Assembly: GCA_900541795.1 (NCBI GenBank)
Contig: UQLC01000007.1
Coordinates: 1 to 64,000, forward strand
Direction: 5' to 3'
Length of the DNA: 64,000 nt
Origin: an uncultured Collinsella sp.
GTDB lineage: Bacteria; Actinomycetota; Coriobacteriia; Coriobacteriales; Coriobacteriaceae
Below, in pieces: positions 42,875 through 52,534 of the stretch. A program made the translations under genes and the position numbers. The notes below the pieces were generated by a model. That model was not told the origin of the DNA. It did not search any database and saw nothing but the letters and a program-made list of their open reading frames with translations. Positions within the stretch are counted from its first letter, which is position 1. Each line of letters starts with the position of its first letter.

Positions 42875-45583
42875 ATGCCCAAGATAGATGTAGAAGAACA
42901 GCTCAAGTTGCGGTTTTTGCAACCGTTGCTCGCATGCATGCCCCGCCGTGTGGTGGTTTGGCACGATGCGGACGGCGAGTTTGCTCCTGAGTTTGAACGT
43001 TTGGCCGCCGAGGGCTTCGACGGTGCGGGGACTGATGACGGCGTTATGCCCGCTCACGGTGACTTTGAGCGCCCAGTGCGGTTTGTTGAAGCCTGCGAGG
43101 GCCGTATGTTTGCCGTCAAGAAGCTCATCAACCGCGATGACCTTGCGAGCGATATCTTGCTGTATCGCCGTTGCCCGCGCGGCAGGCTTGAGGGTGATTG
43201 GCTTGCCGATGTTGAGCTGTATGCCGATCAGTTCCAGGCTGACTATCTTTCGCTTTTGGCCGATCAGCTAGGCATCGAGAATATCGACGCCGTGCGCGAG
43301 AGCCTGCGCGAGCACAAGACGTTCTTTGATGCCAAGACCCGCTGCGCTAAGTTTGCCGCGTGTGTTCCGCATGCCTCGGGCGCATCCGATATCGAACTCG
43401 GCATCCTTACGGTGATTTTTGGCGGTAAAGAGCTTGGTGACGCGCGCCCCGCGTTTGTGCTGCGTGGCTGTATGACCATGCTGCTGCACGAGGGTCCCGA
43501 GGCGCTGGCCGAGTTGATGGACAAGTACTGCGTGCGCGATGTGCTCTCTGCCTTTATGCTTCGCTGCTATGGGCTTGAGGGACCGCTGTATGAGCGCGAC
43601 TCATTGTTTATGCTTTCATCCCATGTGCTCCTTACGGCGGCGTCTACCGCGCTTCCCGAGGGAGCGCTCAAGGGACTCGAAAGCTATGTGGCTCCCGCCT
43701 ACGGCTCCTATTGCCTTGAGGCGGTGCGTACGTGGGACCAGACCGCCGATACCCAGGCGTCGAGCGAGGACCTATTTGAGATTTGCCGTTTGGTTGAGGA
43801 CGCCCGCGGACTCTTTGCACGGTTCGAGACCTTGCCGATCGATGTGCTGACCTCGCTTGATGTGTTTCCGTGCGTCAATGAGGCCGTGCTCTCGCAGCTG
43901 TTCTGCTCGTTTGCCCAGGGCGCGGACCGTGTTGAGGATGCGCGCGCATTTGCTGCGCGTCGCTGCGACCTAAGCTGGTACCGTCGTGTCGAGAGCTACT
44001 TTGACCTGCTTGCCGCTGTGGCCGATATGTGCGCGTTTAGGCAGTCGCACGCGGGTGGCTTCCATCTGGCGCAGCCCCAGCAGGTGTGGGATGCCTATTC
44101 GTCCGATTGGTATGCCATGGATGCTGCCTATCGCCATATGTGCACCGCGTATCTGCGGGCACGCTCCGTCGAGTGCGATGCGCTCGAGGAGCCTGCCCGC
44201 GCTGTGGCGGACTGGGCGGAGAATCTCTACAGTAACTGGTTCTTGGCCGATGCCAATGCCTGCTGGACATCCGCTGCGCAAGGGGAGTGGGCCGATTGCG
44301 GCTACATCGAGGGTCCCGAACGGCAGGATGAGTTCTACTGGCATGTGCTGCCCACCTTTGTGGGCTCTGCTAAAACGACGGTTGTTATCGTGAGCGACGC
44401 GCTGCGCTATGAGGTGGCCTGCGACGTCGCGGCGCTGCTCGAGCGCGAGCGCGGCGGCAACGTCAAGGTTTCTAGCATGCAGGCGGTCTTTCCCTCCATT
44501 ACAGAGGTGGGCATGCCCGCGCTGCTGCCGCATCAGGCGCTTGGGCTTGCAGCGGATGGTTCGTTTGTGCTGGCTGACGGCAAGCCCACCGCAACGACTC
44601 AGCAACGCGAGGCCGTGCTTACCCATGTTGAGCCTACGGCCCGCGCTTTACGCTCGAGCGCATACCTCAACATGGCGGGAACCGAGCGTAAGGCGCTGCT
44701 CAAGGACTCAAGACTTGTTTACCTCTACCACAACAAGATCGATGCCACGGGCGAGAAGGCCGCTACGCAGGATGACGTCTTCGGTGCCTGTGCGGACACC
44801 GTGGAGGAACTTGCTGCGTTGGCGCGTCGCGTGTGCACCGACGCCCCGGGCGCGCGTGTTGTTATAACGGCGGACCACGGCTTTATCTACACGCGTCGGG
44901 AGCTCAGCGAGTGCCAGATGCTCGGCAAACCGGACCTTCCCGTCCTTGACGCTCCCGTCATGTACGGCAAGCGTCATCTGGTGGTGCCCAACGAGGCCGT
45001 GGGCGAGCTTTCGGACGAGGTGCGTGGGGTGTTTGTTAATGTTGACATGGGACATTTGGGCGCCGGTTTTGAGGGGTTTGCCCCGCGCGAGAACGTGCAC
45101 TTCAAGCGTCCCGGCGGCACTAACAACTACGTCCACGGCGGCATGAGCCTGCAGGAGCTCTGCGTGCCCGTTATCGGTTTTTGGCGCGCTCGCTCGGGTT
45201 CCAAGGACTTTGTCGACACGCGCGCGGCGACGCTGCGCGTACTAAGTGAGGGACGCCGAGTGACCAACTCGCTCTTCTCGGTCAACTTGATCCAGGAAGA
45301 ACCTGCCCAAGGTAAGGTCTTGCCGTGCGAGTACGAGCTGGTGTTTACCGATGCAAGTGGCAACGAGGTGAGCGATACGGTCAAGGCGCATGCCAACAAG
45401 ACTTCTGTTAACTCGCAGGAGCGCGTGGTGCATGCCAAGTTTGCGTTGCATGCAGCGGATGGATTCTCGGCCAAGGGTCCGTACTATCTGGTCTGCCGCG
45501 AGCGCGAGACGGGCAAGATCGTTTGGCGCGAGACGTACACCATCGCCGTCTCGTTTGCCCCTGTTGCTGACTTTGGTTTTTAG
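42875..45583 (+). CDS. pglZ: BREX alkaline-phosphatase-superfamily protein PglZ
   Basis: A 902-residue protein with the PglZ domain. Metal-site motifs are VSDALRYE (around residues 507-513) and TADHGFIYT (666-672). The N-terminus RRVVVWHDADGEF is typical of BREX type 1 PglZ. It is required for BREX function; a phosphatase or nuclease-type activity is proposed but unsettled. ATG follows TAAGGA, 23 bases after pglX'. Full length. It is coupled to brxL (11 bases). Confidence 0.95.
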   Translation: MPKIDVEEQLKLRFLQPLLACMPRRVVVWHDADGEFAPEFERLAAEGFDGAGTDDGVMPAHGDFERPVRFVEACEGRMFAVKKLINRDDLASDILLYRRCPRGRLEGDWLADVELYADQFQADYLSLLADQLGIENIDAVRESLREHKTFFDAKTRCAKFAACVPHASGASDIELGILTVIFGGKELGDARPAFVLRGCMTMLLHEGPEALAELMDKYCVRDVLSAFMLRCYGLEGPLYERDSLFMLSSHVLLTAASTALPEGALKGLESYVAPAYGSYCLEAVRTWDQTADTQASSEDLFEICRLVEDARGLFARFETLPIDVLTSLDVFPCVNEAVLSQLFCSFAQGADRVEDARAFAARRCDLSWYRRVESYFDLLAAVADMCAFRQSHAGGFHLAQPQQVWDAYSSDWYAMDAAYRHMCTAYLRARSVECDALEEPARAVADWAENLYSNWFLADANACWTSAAQGEWADCGYIEGPERQDEFYWHVLPTFVGSAKTTVVIVSDALRYEVACDVAALLERERGGNVKVSSMQAVFPSITEVGMPALLPHQALGLAADGSFVLADGKPTATTQQREAVLTHVEPTARALRSSAYLNMAGTERKALLKDSRLVYLYHNKIDATGEKAATQDDVFGACADTVEELAALARRVCTDAPGARVVITADHGFIYTRRELSECQMLGKPDLPVLDAPVMYGKRHLVVPNEAVGELSDEVRGVFVNVDMGHLGAGFEGFAPRENVHFKRPGGTNNYVHGGMSLQELCVPVIGFWRARSGSKDFVDTRAATLRVLSEGRRVTNSLFSVNLIQEEPAQGKVLPCEYELVFTDASGNEVSDTVKAHANKTSVNSQERVVHAKFALHAADGFSAKGPYYLVCRERETGKIVWRETYTIAVSFAPVADFGF

Positions 45584-45594
45584 GAGTGTGCCCT

Positions 45595-47976
45595 ATGTTT
45601 GATAGCCATGATGACGATCTGTGGGAAGTTCCCTCGATTGATGTGAATGCGCCGGCGCAGGCTGCGGTGTCTGCAGAGGAGGCCGTGCCCGCCCCGGAGG
45701 CTGAGACTGCCGCAGAGGCCGTGGCTGCCGCGCCTGCCCCGGAGCCGACGGTGGCCGCGGTACCCGATGAGGTTGTGGCGCCCGCCGAGGACGAATCCTC
45801 GACCGATGGCTATGACCAGGCCGTGGACGAGGCCCCCGAGGACGACGGCTACGACATGGATGGGCTGGACGGCAAGCTGCTCGAGCACTTTGCTGGCAAG
45901 ATCGTGCGCAAAGACCTGACGGCCCTTATGAAGCGCGGCGCCAACGTGCCCACCTTTGTACTGGAGTATCTGCTGGGCATGTACTGCTCGACCGACGACG
46001 AGGATGCCGTGGCAGAGGGTTTGGAGCGCATCCGCAGGATCCTCACCGATAACTACGTGCGCCCCGATGAGTCCGAGCGCATTAAGTCCAAGATTCGCGA
46101 GCTGGGTCGTTTTACCATCATCGACAAGGTGACGGCCAAGCTCGACGAGTACAAAGATATCTATGTGGCATCGTTTGCCAACCTGACCATAGAACCGTTT
46201 GTGATGCCGGCCGAGTACGTGCGCGACTATTCCAAGATTCTGCAGGGCGGCATTTGGTGCATTATGAGCATCGAGTATCGTCATCCCGTGGATGAGGAAG
46301 ACGAGTTTGGCATGGAGGTCTTTGGCGACGATGCGCCGCGCCGCTCCAAGGCCAAGCGCAAAAAGCGCGGCCCCGAGGACTCTCCGTTTAGCGTGGCGTC
46401 GCTCACGCCCATCCAGATGCCCAACCTAGACCTGGATGCCATGGTTGACGAGCGCCAGTACTTTACGCGCGACGAGTGGCTCAACATGCTGCTGCGCTCC
46501 GCTGGCTATGAACCCAGCGAGCTTTCCGAGAAAGAGCGCCTACACTTTATCGAGCGTATGGTGCCGCTCATCGAGCGCAACTACAATCTGTGCGAGCTGG
46601 GTCCCCGCGGCACCGGTAAGAGCCATATCTACAAAGAGGTCTCGCCCTACGCCATCTTGCTTTCGGGCGGTCAGACCACCACGGCCAACCTGTTCGGCCG
46701 TATGAACTCCATGCGCGCCGATCGCGTGGGCTTGGTGGGCCATTGGGACTGCGTGACGTTCGATGAGGTCGCCGGCATGCGCTTTAAGGACACCAATGCC
46801 GTGCAGATCATGAAGGACTATATGGCGAGTGGCAGCTACGCGCGCGGCCGCGACCAGATCAACGCCGATGCCTCCATGGTCTTTGAGGGCAACATCAACG
46901 ACACCGTGCAAAACGTCCTTAAGACCACGCACCTGTTTGATCCGTTCCCGCCAGAGTTTAACAACGATTCGGCCTTCTTCGACCGTATCCACTATTACCT
47001 GCCGGGCTGGGAGATTCCCAAGATGCGCTCGAGCCTGCTGACCGGGCATTACGGCCTGATCACCGACTGCCTGTCGGAGTTTTGCAAGGAGATGCGCCGC
47101 AAGGACTTTACGCACCATATCGACCGTTACTTCCGCTTTAACAGCGACTTTAACAAGCGTGACGAGATCGCCGTGCGCAAGACCTTTAGTGGCCTTGCAA
47201 AGCTGCTGTTCCCCGACGAGGCCATGGACAAGGACGACGTGCGCTGGCTGTTGGATTACGCCATCGAGGGCCGTCGCCGCGTAAAGGAGCAGCTCAAGAT
47301 TATGGCGGGCGTTGAGTTTATCGACGTCAACTTGGGCTATATGGATGCCGACAACCCGCAGGACGTGCACGTGGTGCGCGTGCCCGAGCAGAGCGAGGAC
47401 ACGCTGATTCCCGACGGGCCACTGCTGTCCGGCCACGTGTTTGGCGTGGGCAGGTCGCAGGGCGGCGAGGTTGCCGTGTACAAGCTGGAGAACAAGGCCG
47501 TTGCCGGCGAGTGCAAGTTTAAGCACGAGGGCGTGGCCTTTAACAAGCCGGTGCGCGATACGCTGGAGGCCGCGTTTGACAACTTTGTGAACCTGGCGAA
47601 CCGCGTGGCGCCGGGCATGCACATTGGCTCCAAGGATTACCTGCTGTTCTACAACGACCTGCAGAGCAAGGGCTTGTCCGAGGAAGTTTCGCTCGCCGAG
47701 TTTGTGGGCCTCTGCTCCGCGGCCTGCAACCGCCCGGTGATGCCCGCGCTGGCGATTCCGGGCATCTTGCGCATGTCGGGCTCTATGGACGAGATCCGCG
47801 GGCTCGAGGACATTATGCGCGTGGCCAAAAACGCCGGCGCCAAACGCGTGATTTTGCCGCTGAGTGCCATCGCGGGCCTGCAGAGCGTTTCGTCCGAGAT
47901 TATCTCGGGCCTGAGCCCGGTGTTCTACATGGATGGCGACCCGGTCGACGCCGCGAAGAAGGCACTGGATTTGTAG
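45595..47976 (+). CDS. brxL: BREX Lon-like AAA+ protein BrxL
   Basis: A 793-residue protein, longer than the usual about 680. Walker A is GPRGTGKS (336-343) and Walker B is VTFDEVAG (Asp 390, Glu 391). The C-terminal Lon-like domain ends in NAGAKRVILPLSAI and PVFYMDGDPVDAAKKAL, as in the family. The first about 85 residues are a low-complexity Ala/Pro/Glu/Asp tail (many AEEAVPAPEAE-like units) absent from typical BrxL. BrxL forms DNA-binding multimers and is needed for exclusion in type 1 BREX. ATG at 45595 follows TAGGAG. Confidence 0.93.
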   Translation: MFDSHDDDLWEVPSIDVNAPAQAAVSAEEAVPAPEAETAAEAVAAAPAPEPTVAAVPDEVVAPAEDESSTDGYDQAVDEAPEDDGYDMDGLDGKLLEHFAGKIVRKDLTALMKRGANVPTFVLEYLLGMYCSTDDEDAVAEGLERIRRILTDNYVRPDESERIKSKIRELGRFTIIDKVTAKLDEYKDIYVASFANLTIEPFVMPAEYVRDYSKILQGGIWCIMSIEYRHPVDEEDEFGMEVFGDDAPRRSKAKRKKRGPEDSPFSVASLTPIQMPNLDLDAMVDERQYFTRDEWLNMLLRSAGYEPSELSEKERLHFIERMVPLIERNYNLCELGPRGTGKSHIYKEVSPYAILLSGGQTTTANLFGRMNSMRADRVGLVGHWDCVTFDEVAGMRFKDTNAVQIMKDYMASGSYARGRDQINADASMVFEGNINDTVQNVLKTTHLFDPFPPEFNNDSAFFDRIHYYLPGWEIPKMRSSLLTGHYGLITDCLSEFCKEMRRKDFTHHIDRYFRFNSDFNKRDEIAVRKTFSGLAKLLFPDEAMDKDDVRWLLDYAIEGRRRVKEQLKIMAGVEFIDVNLGYMDADNPQDVHVVRVPEQSEDTLIPDGPLLSGHVFGVGRSQGGEVAVYKLENKAVAGECKFKHEGVAFNKPVRDTLEAAFDNFVNLANRVAPGMHIGSKDYLLFYNDLQSKGLSEEVSLAEFVGLCSAACNRPVMPALAIPGILRMSGSMDEIRGLEDIMRVAKNAGAKRVILPLSAIAGLQSVSSEIISGLSPVFYMDGDPVDAAKKALDL

Positions 47977-48053
47977 GAGTGCGGGCGTGCGGGGCGTCCG
48001 GTGTTCGGGTGCCCCGCGTACATGTTGGTGCGTAGTGCGTGAGGGGGCCTGCT

Positions 48054-49418
48054 ATGGCGGGCGGGCGTTCTGTTGGCGAGTTGCTCGACGAGCTGTTTGG
48101 CTTTGAATCGGTAGCCAAGCGCCAGGCGGCGCTTGAGCAGTACGATCGCGGGGAATTGGTGCGCAAGGCGCGCTCCCGCGAGCTGCTGGGTGTGCTTAGG
48201 GGCGTCGAGGCTGCCGAGCACGCTGCGCGCGACTCTGCCGTGCAGGTTGTTGATACGTACGTGCGCCGTGTTGAGGGTGCGGCCCTTGCGCGCGCTCGCA
48301 AGCGGGCGGGCGTTGTGGGTCCGCTGCAGATGGATCGGCGCTATGCTGCCTTTTTGCGTATGGAGGACAAGGCCGAGCTGCTGGCCCGTTTGGAGCAGAC
48401 GCTTGCGTTTATCGAGGTAAAGCTGCGCGCCAATACGGCGGACAGGGTTCGTGCGGCGTACGATGCCGCGGGGGCTTTGGTGTTGCAAGACGCGGCGCGT
48501 TTGAGTGGCGTGCGCGTTGCCGAGGCCGTGCCTCTGGATGCTGATCTGTTGTGTACGCAGCTGGAGCAGATGCGCTGTGCCGCCGACGCGACGGACCTCG
48601 CGGGTATGATCACAGCGACGTTTGAGTCCGAGCTGCGTGCGACGGGGTCGCAGGGCGCCGGCGGGTCTGCGAGCGATGCTGCTGGCGATGTTACTGGTGA
48701 CGTGGCGTTGGAGCGTGAACTTACCAACGTACGCGGCGCTGCGCAGCGAGCGCGCTTGGCGGCGCAGGCGTATCGGGCCGAGCGCGCCGCCCACGTTGCG
48801 GGGAGCATGGTGGAGCCGGTATCGTTGCCTGAGTCTGCGTGCGTTGCGTGCGAGACGGCGTGCGATGCCGGGGAGCTTTCCGAGTTACTCGCTCAGGTTA
48901 AGAAGTCGTTTGAGACCTACCGTCGAGTTGTTGCCGACGGCGGGTTATTCTGCGCGTTTGGCTCTGGCTCCCCGCATGGGATTTGCAGGGGCTCGAGCTA
49001 TTTCGACTATGATTCTCGGCTTGACGAAGACGTGCTGGTGGGCGAGTACGACGGCGCTACCAGGCACGATGTTCGGCGTAAGGTTCCGATTCCCGAGCTT
49101 GTGGATGAGGCTTCGACTGATGGCGGCGACACGCTCGAGGTTGCCGTGGCGCGCATGCGTGAGTTTAACGGGCGTCGCTACGATGGAGTGCTGGATGAGG
49201 ATCCTGCGCGCCATGTAAATGCGTTTTGGTATGGACTCAAAAAGCTCAGCCAGTATTGCGAGGCAGCCGTGCGTGTGGACGAGCGTGCTTGGGATTGCTT
49301 TATCGATAAGGTTCAGTTCGCCTACGATGAACCCGTGGGACGCCTGGCCACGCAGATGGACGACAAGCAGGTGGCTGCTTTTGTTGCTGCCGTGGAAGTG
49401 CTCGGCGCTGACGGGTAA
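48054..49418 (+). CDS. Unrecognised helical protein downstream of brxL
   Basis: A 454-residue protein I cannot assign. The first half is mostly Ala/Arg/Glu-rich helix; the middle is low-complexity (GSQGAGGSASDAAGD); the second half is more ordered, with CVACETACDAGELSELL, FCAFGSGSPHGICRGSSYF and WYGLKKLSQYCEAAV. The Cys-rich stretch could bind metal or iron-sulfur, which is speculation. ATG at 48054 follows GTGAGGGGG, 77 bases after brxL. It might be a BREX accessory or an unrelated host gene; the next small gene starts 27 bases later and is likely in the same operon. Confidence 0.75.
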   Translation: MAGGRSVGELLDELFGFESVAKRQAALEQYDRGELVRKARSRELLGVLRGVEAAEHAARDSAVQVVDTYVRRVEGAALARARKRAGVVGPLQMDRRYAAFLRMEDKAELLARLEQTLAFIEVKLRANTADRVRAAYDAAGALVLQDAARLSGVRVAEAVPLDADLLCTQLEQMRCAADATDLAGMITATFESELRATGSQGAGGSASDAAGDVTGDVALERELTNVRGAAQRARLAAQAYRAERAAHVAGSMVEPVSLPESACVACETACDAGELSELLAQVKKSFETYRRVVADGGLFCAFGSGSPHGICRGSSYFDYDSRLDEDVLVGEYDGATRHDVRRKVPIPELVDEASTDGGDTLEVAVARMREFNGRRYDGVLDEDPARHVNAFWYGLKKLSQYCEAAVRVDERAWDCFIDKVQFAYDEPVGRLATQMDDKQVAAFVAAVEVLGADG

Positions 49419-49445
49419 GGGCCTGGTTTGGCGGGAGGTTTCACC

Positions 49446-49667
49446 ATGAAAATCGAAGTTGATGTAGACCAGCTGCGCGAGGGCTTGCTCGACCGTGCGG
49501 GGAGTGCAGCCGACGTGGGTTTTCCGGCTGCTATGCTCGACGTGATGGATATCGAGGACGAGTCGCCCCAAGAGCTCCTAGCCCGAGCCGAACGCGAAGG
49601 CCTCGACCTCCGCGACTTTGCCGTCGACGATGAGGGCGACGGTTATGACACGGACGAGGACTGGTAG
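49446..49667 (+). CDS. Small acidic protein of unknown function
   Basis: A 73-residue acidic protein (ends GDGYDTDEDW) with no recognised family. ATG at 49446 follows GGGAGG. It starts 27 bases after the preceding unknown gene and ends the BREX transcription unit before the palindrome at 49699. Small acidic proteins can be inhibitors or DNA mimics; nothing here proves that. Confidence 0.65.
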   Translation: MKIEVDVDQLREGLLDRAGSAADVGFPAAMLDVMDIEDESPQELLARAEREGLDLRDFAVDDEGDGYDTDEDW

Positions 49668-49698
49668 CCATAGCCACCCCTCAACCCTATCCCCTCAA

Positions 49699-49769
49699 TA
49701 ACTTGCGGTGAAATAGGGACTGTTTAGGCTGCTAGAAGGCCTATTCAGTCCCTATTTCACCGCAACTTA
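49699..49769. repeat. AGTTGCGGTG palindrome, copy 4
   Basis: TAACTTGCGGTGAAATAGGG and its near-complement flank a loop of about 23 bases containing GGCTGCTAGAAGGCC. It lies between the convergent BREX-side genes and the antiporter gene and may end both transcripts. Confidence 0.75.
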
Positions 49770-49782
49770 TGGGTGGGGATGG

Positions 49783-51384
49783 CTACGACGCTAGCGTGGC
49801 GATGACGGCTTCGTCGCCGGCGTATATTAGGGTGTTGCCGTCGGGGATGATCGTTTGGCCGTCGCGCTTGAGCATCACCACGATAAAGGGGTGCTTGCCC
49901 TGCGGCACATCGCGAAGACGCTGGCCGGCCAGGCGACCGTGGGGGGTTACGGTGACCTCGCGCAGCGTAACCTCGGCACGCTCTTCGAACGTTGGGGCGG
50001 CCATCACCAGCAGATCGCCTTCCTGGATCACGGTATCGCCGTTGGGCAGCACCGGGTGCGCCCCGTCGCGCAGCACCAGGACCACGAGCATGTCCGTCGC
50101 GCTGCCAATATCGGCGAGCGAGCGCTCGGCAAACGGATGGCCAGCACCCACCTTGAGCTTTACAAATGACATGCCGTCTTCGTCGCGATAGTCGTTAAAG
50201 GTGCGGCGCACGTCGCCGGTCGCATCGATCATATCGAGCTTCTTCGCCACCGCTGGCAGCAGCGAGCCCTGCACCACAATGCTCGACACGGCAATCACAA
50301 ACACCAGGTCAAATAGGTCGTGTCCGCCGGGAACGCCGGCCACCACGGCAAAGAGGCTAAACACGACCGAAGCTGCTCCGCGCAGGCCCGCCCAGCTTAC
50401 GAGCGCGACCTGGCGGGGGTTCGTCTTAAAGGGCGCCAGGAGCACGCCGACGGCGATGGGACGGCTCACGTAGAGCATAAACGCCATGAGCGCCAGGCCC
50501 GGCAGCAGCATCTGCGGCAGGCGTGCGGGCGTGACGAGCAGGCCGAGCAAGAAGAAGATCGTCATCTCGGCCATCTCGGTGAGGGTGTCAAAGAAGTGCG
50601 CCATCTCGACCTTGCCGGTGATGTCGCTCGCACCCAGCACAATGCCGGCCAGGTATACGGCCAAAAAGCCGTTGCCGCCCAGATAGCTTGGTAGCGCGTA
50701 GGCGACGATCGCCACGGCGAACAAGAAGATGGTCTGCGCGCCCTCGGCCGTTGCGTGCGCGCGTTCAATCAGGCGGCCCGCCGCCCAGCCGATGGCAAGA
50801 CCCAAACCCGCGCCCAGGATAATCTGCTTGGCCAGCAGTGCGGGAATGTTGATGTCGCCGCCGGCCGCGAGTGTGGCGAGCACGGCGGTGAGCATGTAGG
50901 CGACGGGGTCGTTGGAGCCCGATTCGACCTCGAGCAGCGAGTCGGTGCCGCCCTTCAGCGACAGGCTGTGCTCGCGCAGAACGCTAAAGACGCTGGCCGC
51001 GTCGGTGGATGCCACGACTGATCCCAGCAGCAGGCCGCCGATCCAGTCGAAGCCCAGCACGAAGTGGGCGAACACGCCGGTGATGCCTGCGGTGATGACG
51101 ACGCCGAGCGTGCTCAGCAGCACCGCGGGCACGGCGACGGGCTTGGCGCGGTCGATGTTGGTGTTAAAGCCGCCGTAGAACATGATGAACAGCAGCGCCG
51201 TGCTGCAGACGGTTTCGGTGAGCGCGTAGTCGCTAAAGTCGATATGCGCCGGGCCGTTGACGCCCAACAGCATGCCGAGCGCGATAAAGATGAGCAGGGT
51301 GGGGAAGGGGAGTTTTTTGCCGACGGGTTTGATGGTCAGGCACAAAATGATGACGAGGCCGATAAAGAGAAGGATCTGGTTCAT
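49783..51384 (-). CDS. Potassium/proton (or sodium/proton) antiporter, CPA1 type with TrkA-C domains
   Basis: A 533-residue membrane protein. About 12 hydrophobic segments make up the first 390 residues, with the exchanger motif LLLGSVVASTDAASVF (two Asp context) and ESGSNDPVAYML. Two TrkA-C regulatory domains follow (FVKLKVGAGHPFAERSL and VTPHGRLAGQRLRDVP). This is the CvrA/NhaP2 layout, a K+/H+ antiporter for volume and pH control. ATG follows CCAGGAG. It is divergent from the phosphatase gene at 51638. Confidence 0.88.
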   Translation of the reverse strand: MNQILLFIGLVIILCLTIKPVGKKLPFPTLLIFIALGMLLGVNGPAHIDFSDYALTETVCSTALLFIMFYGGFNTNIDRAKPVAVPAVLLSTLGVVITAGITGVFAHFVLGFDWIGGLLLGSVVASTDAASVFSVLREHSLSLKGGTDSLLEVESGSNDPVAYMLTAVLATLAAGGDINIPALLAKQIILGAGLGLAIGWAAGRLIERAHATAEGAQTIFLFAVAIVAYALPSYLGGNGFLAVYLAGIVLGASDITGKVEMAHFFDTLTEMAEMTIFFLLGLLVTPARLPQMLLPGLALMAFMLYVSRPIAVGVLLAPFKTNPRQVALVSWAGLRGAASVVFSLFAVVAGVPGGHDLFDLVFVIAVSSIVVQGSLLPAVAKKLDMIDATGDVRRTFNDYRDEDGMSFVKLKVGAGHPFAERSLADIGSATDMLVVLVLRDGAHPVLPNGDTVIQEGDLLVMAAPTFEERAEVTLREVTVTPHGRLAGQRLRDVPQGKHPFIVVMLKRDGQTIIPDGNTLIYAGDEAVIATLAS

Positions 51385-51594
51385 AGATGGTGTCCGCTCC
51401 TGGGTGGTTGGCGTGGCACGGTCAGTTGCCTGCGGTTATTTGTACCCAAAGATGGTGGGTTTATGGGGTTGGATTACGGGCGTGCGCGATATCGTCATAG
51501 ACGGCTGCCGTCTTTGCCTCTGCTCGGAAACCCTTTCCAGCTTTATTGCAACGGAGTACAATGGGTAACGTTTAAGTTCAACTTGAAGTTTTAG

Positions 51595-51619
51595 TTGCGG
51601 CACCGGGCTTCGGCCGCAA
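51595..51619 (+). other. 5'-UTR hairpin of the phosphatase gene
   Basis: TTGCGGC pairs perfectly with GCCGCAA across 11 bases and ends just before the ribosome binding site (AAGGAG). It may affect translation. Confidence 0.35.
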
Positions 51620-51637
51620 TGCAAGGAGAGGCGTACC

Positions 51638-52477
51638 ATGGCGATCTATGTGACATCTGACGCTCACGGGCACGTGCGTGCGCTTGACGAGGCCCTGTCT
51701 AAGATCTCGTTGACGTCCGACGACACACTGTACGTGCTGGGCGACATGATCGATCGCGGGCCCGATCCGGTCGGTGTTATTAAGCTCGTGCGCTCGCTGC
51801 CCAACGCCCGCGTGCTCAAGGGCAATCACGAGCAGATCATGCTCGATGCCATCATTGGCCAGGATCCGCTCGATGCCGAGACCTGGGATATCAACGGTGG
51901 CTGGACGACGCGCGAGCAGCTCAACGACATGGAATTTGAGGCATACGAGGAGCTCGTGCGATGGATGGCCGCGCTGCCGCTCTACGCGGTGGTCGAGACT
52001 GCCGAGCGGCCGTACCTGCTGGTGCACGCCGGCATTCAGACCGAGGCGGCGCGTGCGTTTTTGCTTGAGCATGGTGTCGATTGCGGCGACGGCAGGGGAG
52101 CGGTCGATGCCGATCGCGAGCTGCTGCAGCAAATGCTCGCCGTACAGTCGTCCGATGACTTGCTCTGGATTCGCCATGGCTATTGGGATGCCCCGACGGG
52201 GCTGCTTTCTGCCGAGGGCAAGGGTTCGGTCGTGGTGAGTGGCCACACGCCAACGGTGTCGCTCGGGCGTTATTGCGAGGTCGGTGGTCTTGCGGGGCTC
52301 GATGAGGAATCGGGACGCGGGCAGATCGTGCGCTTGGGCGGCGAGGACACTGCCGGTGTGCCCGATCGCATCGACATCGACTGCGCCGCCGCCACCGGCT
52401 CCGAGTTCGGCCGCGTGGGCATCCTGCGCCTGGACGACGGGGCGGAGTTCTACGCTAATATTCGCCCCGGGGAATAA
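51638..52477 (+). CDS. Metallophosphoesterase (PPP-type serine/threonine phosphatase-like)
   Basis: A 279-residue protein with the full PPP signature: SDAHGH (residues 7-12), GDMIDRGPD, LKGNHEQIM and VVSGHTPT, which together bind two metals. The size and motifs match small bacterial PrpA/PrpB- or Ap4A-hydrolase-like phosphatases. Substrate is unknown. ATG follows CAAGGAG. It is convergent with the flippase gene. Confidence 0.9.
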   Translation: MAIYVTSDAHGHVRALDEALSKISLTSDDTLYVLGDMIDRGPDPVGVIKLVRSLPNARVLKGNHEQIMLDAIIGQDPLDAETWDINGGWTTREQLNDMEFEAYEELVRWMAALPLYAVVETAERPYLLVHAGIQTEAARAFLLEHGVDCGDGRGAVDADRELLQQMLAVQSSDDLLWIRHGYWDAPTGLLSAEGKGSVVVSGHTPTVSLGRYCEVGGLAGLDEESGRGQIVRLGGEDTAGVPDRIDIDCAAATGSEFGRVGILRLDDGAEFYANIRPGE

Positions 52478-52534
52478 CGGCGCAAGAGGTTGGTGCCAAA
52501 ACATCGACGTTTCTTTTCTTCAAATTGATTCGAA

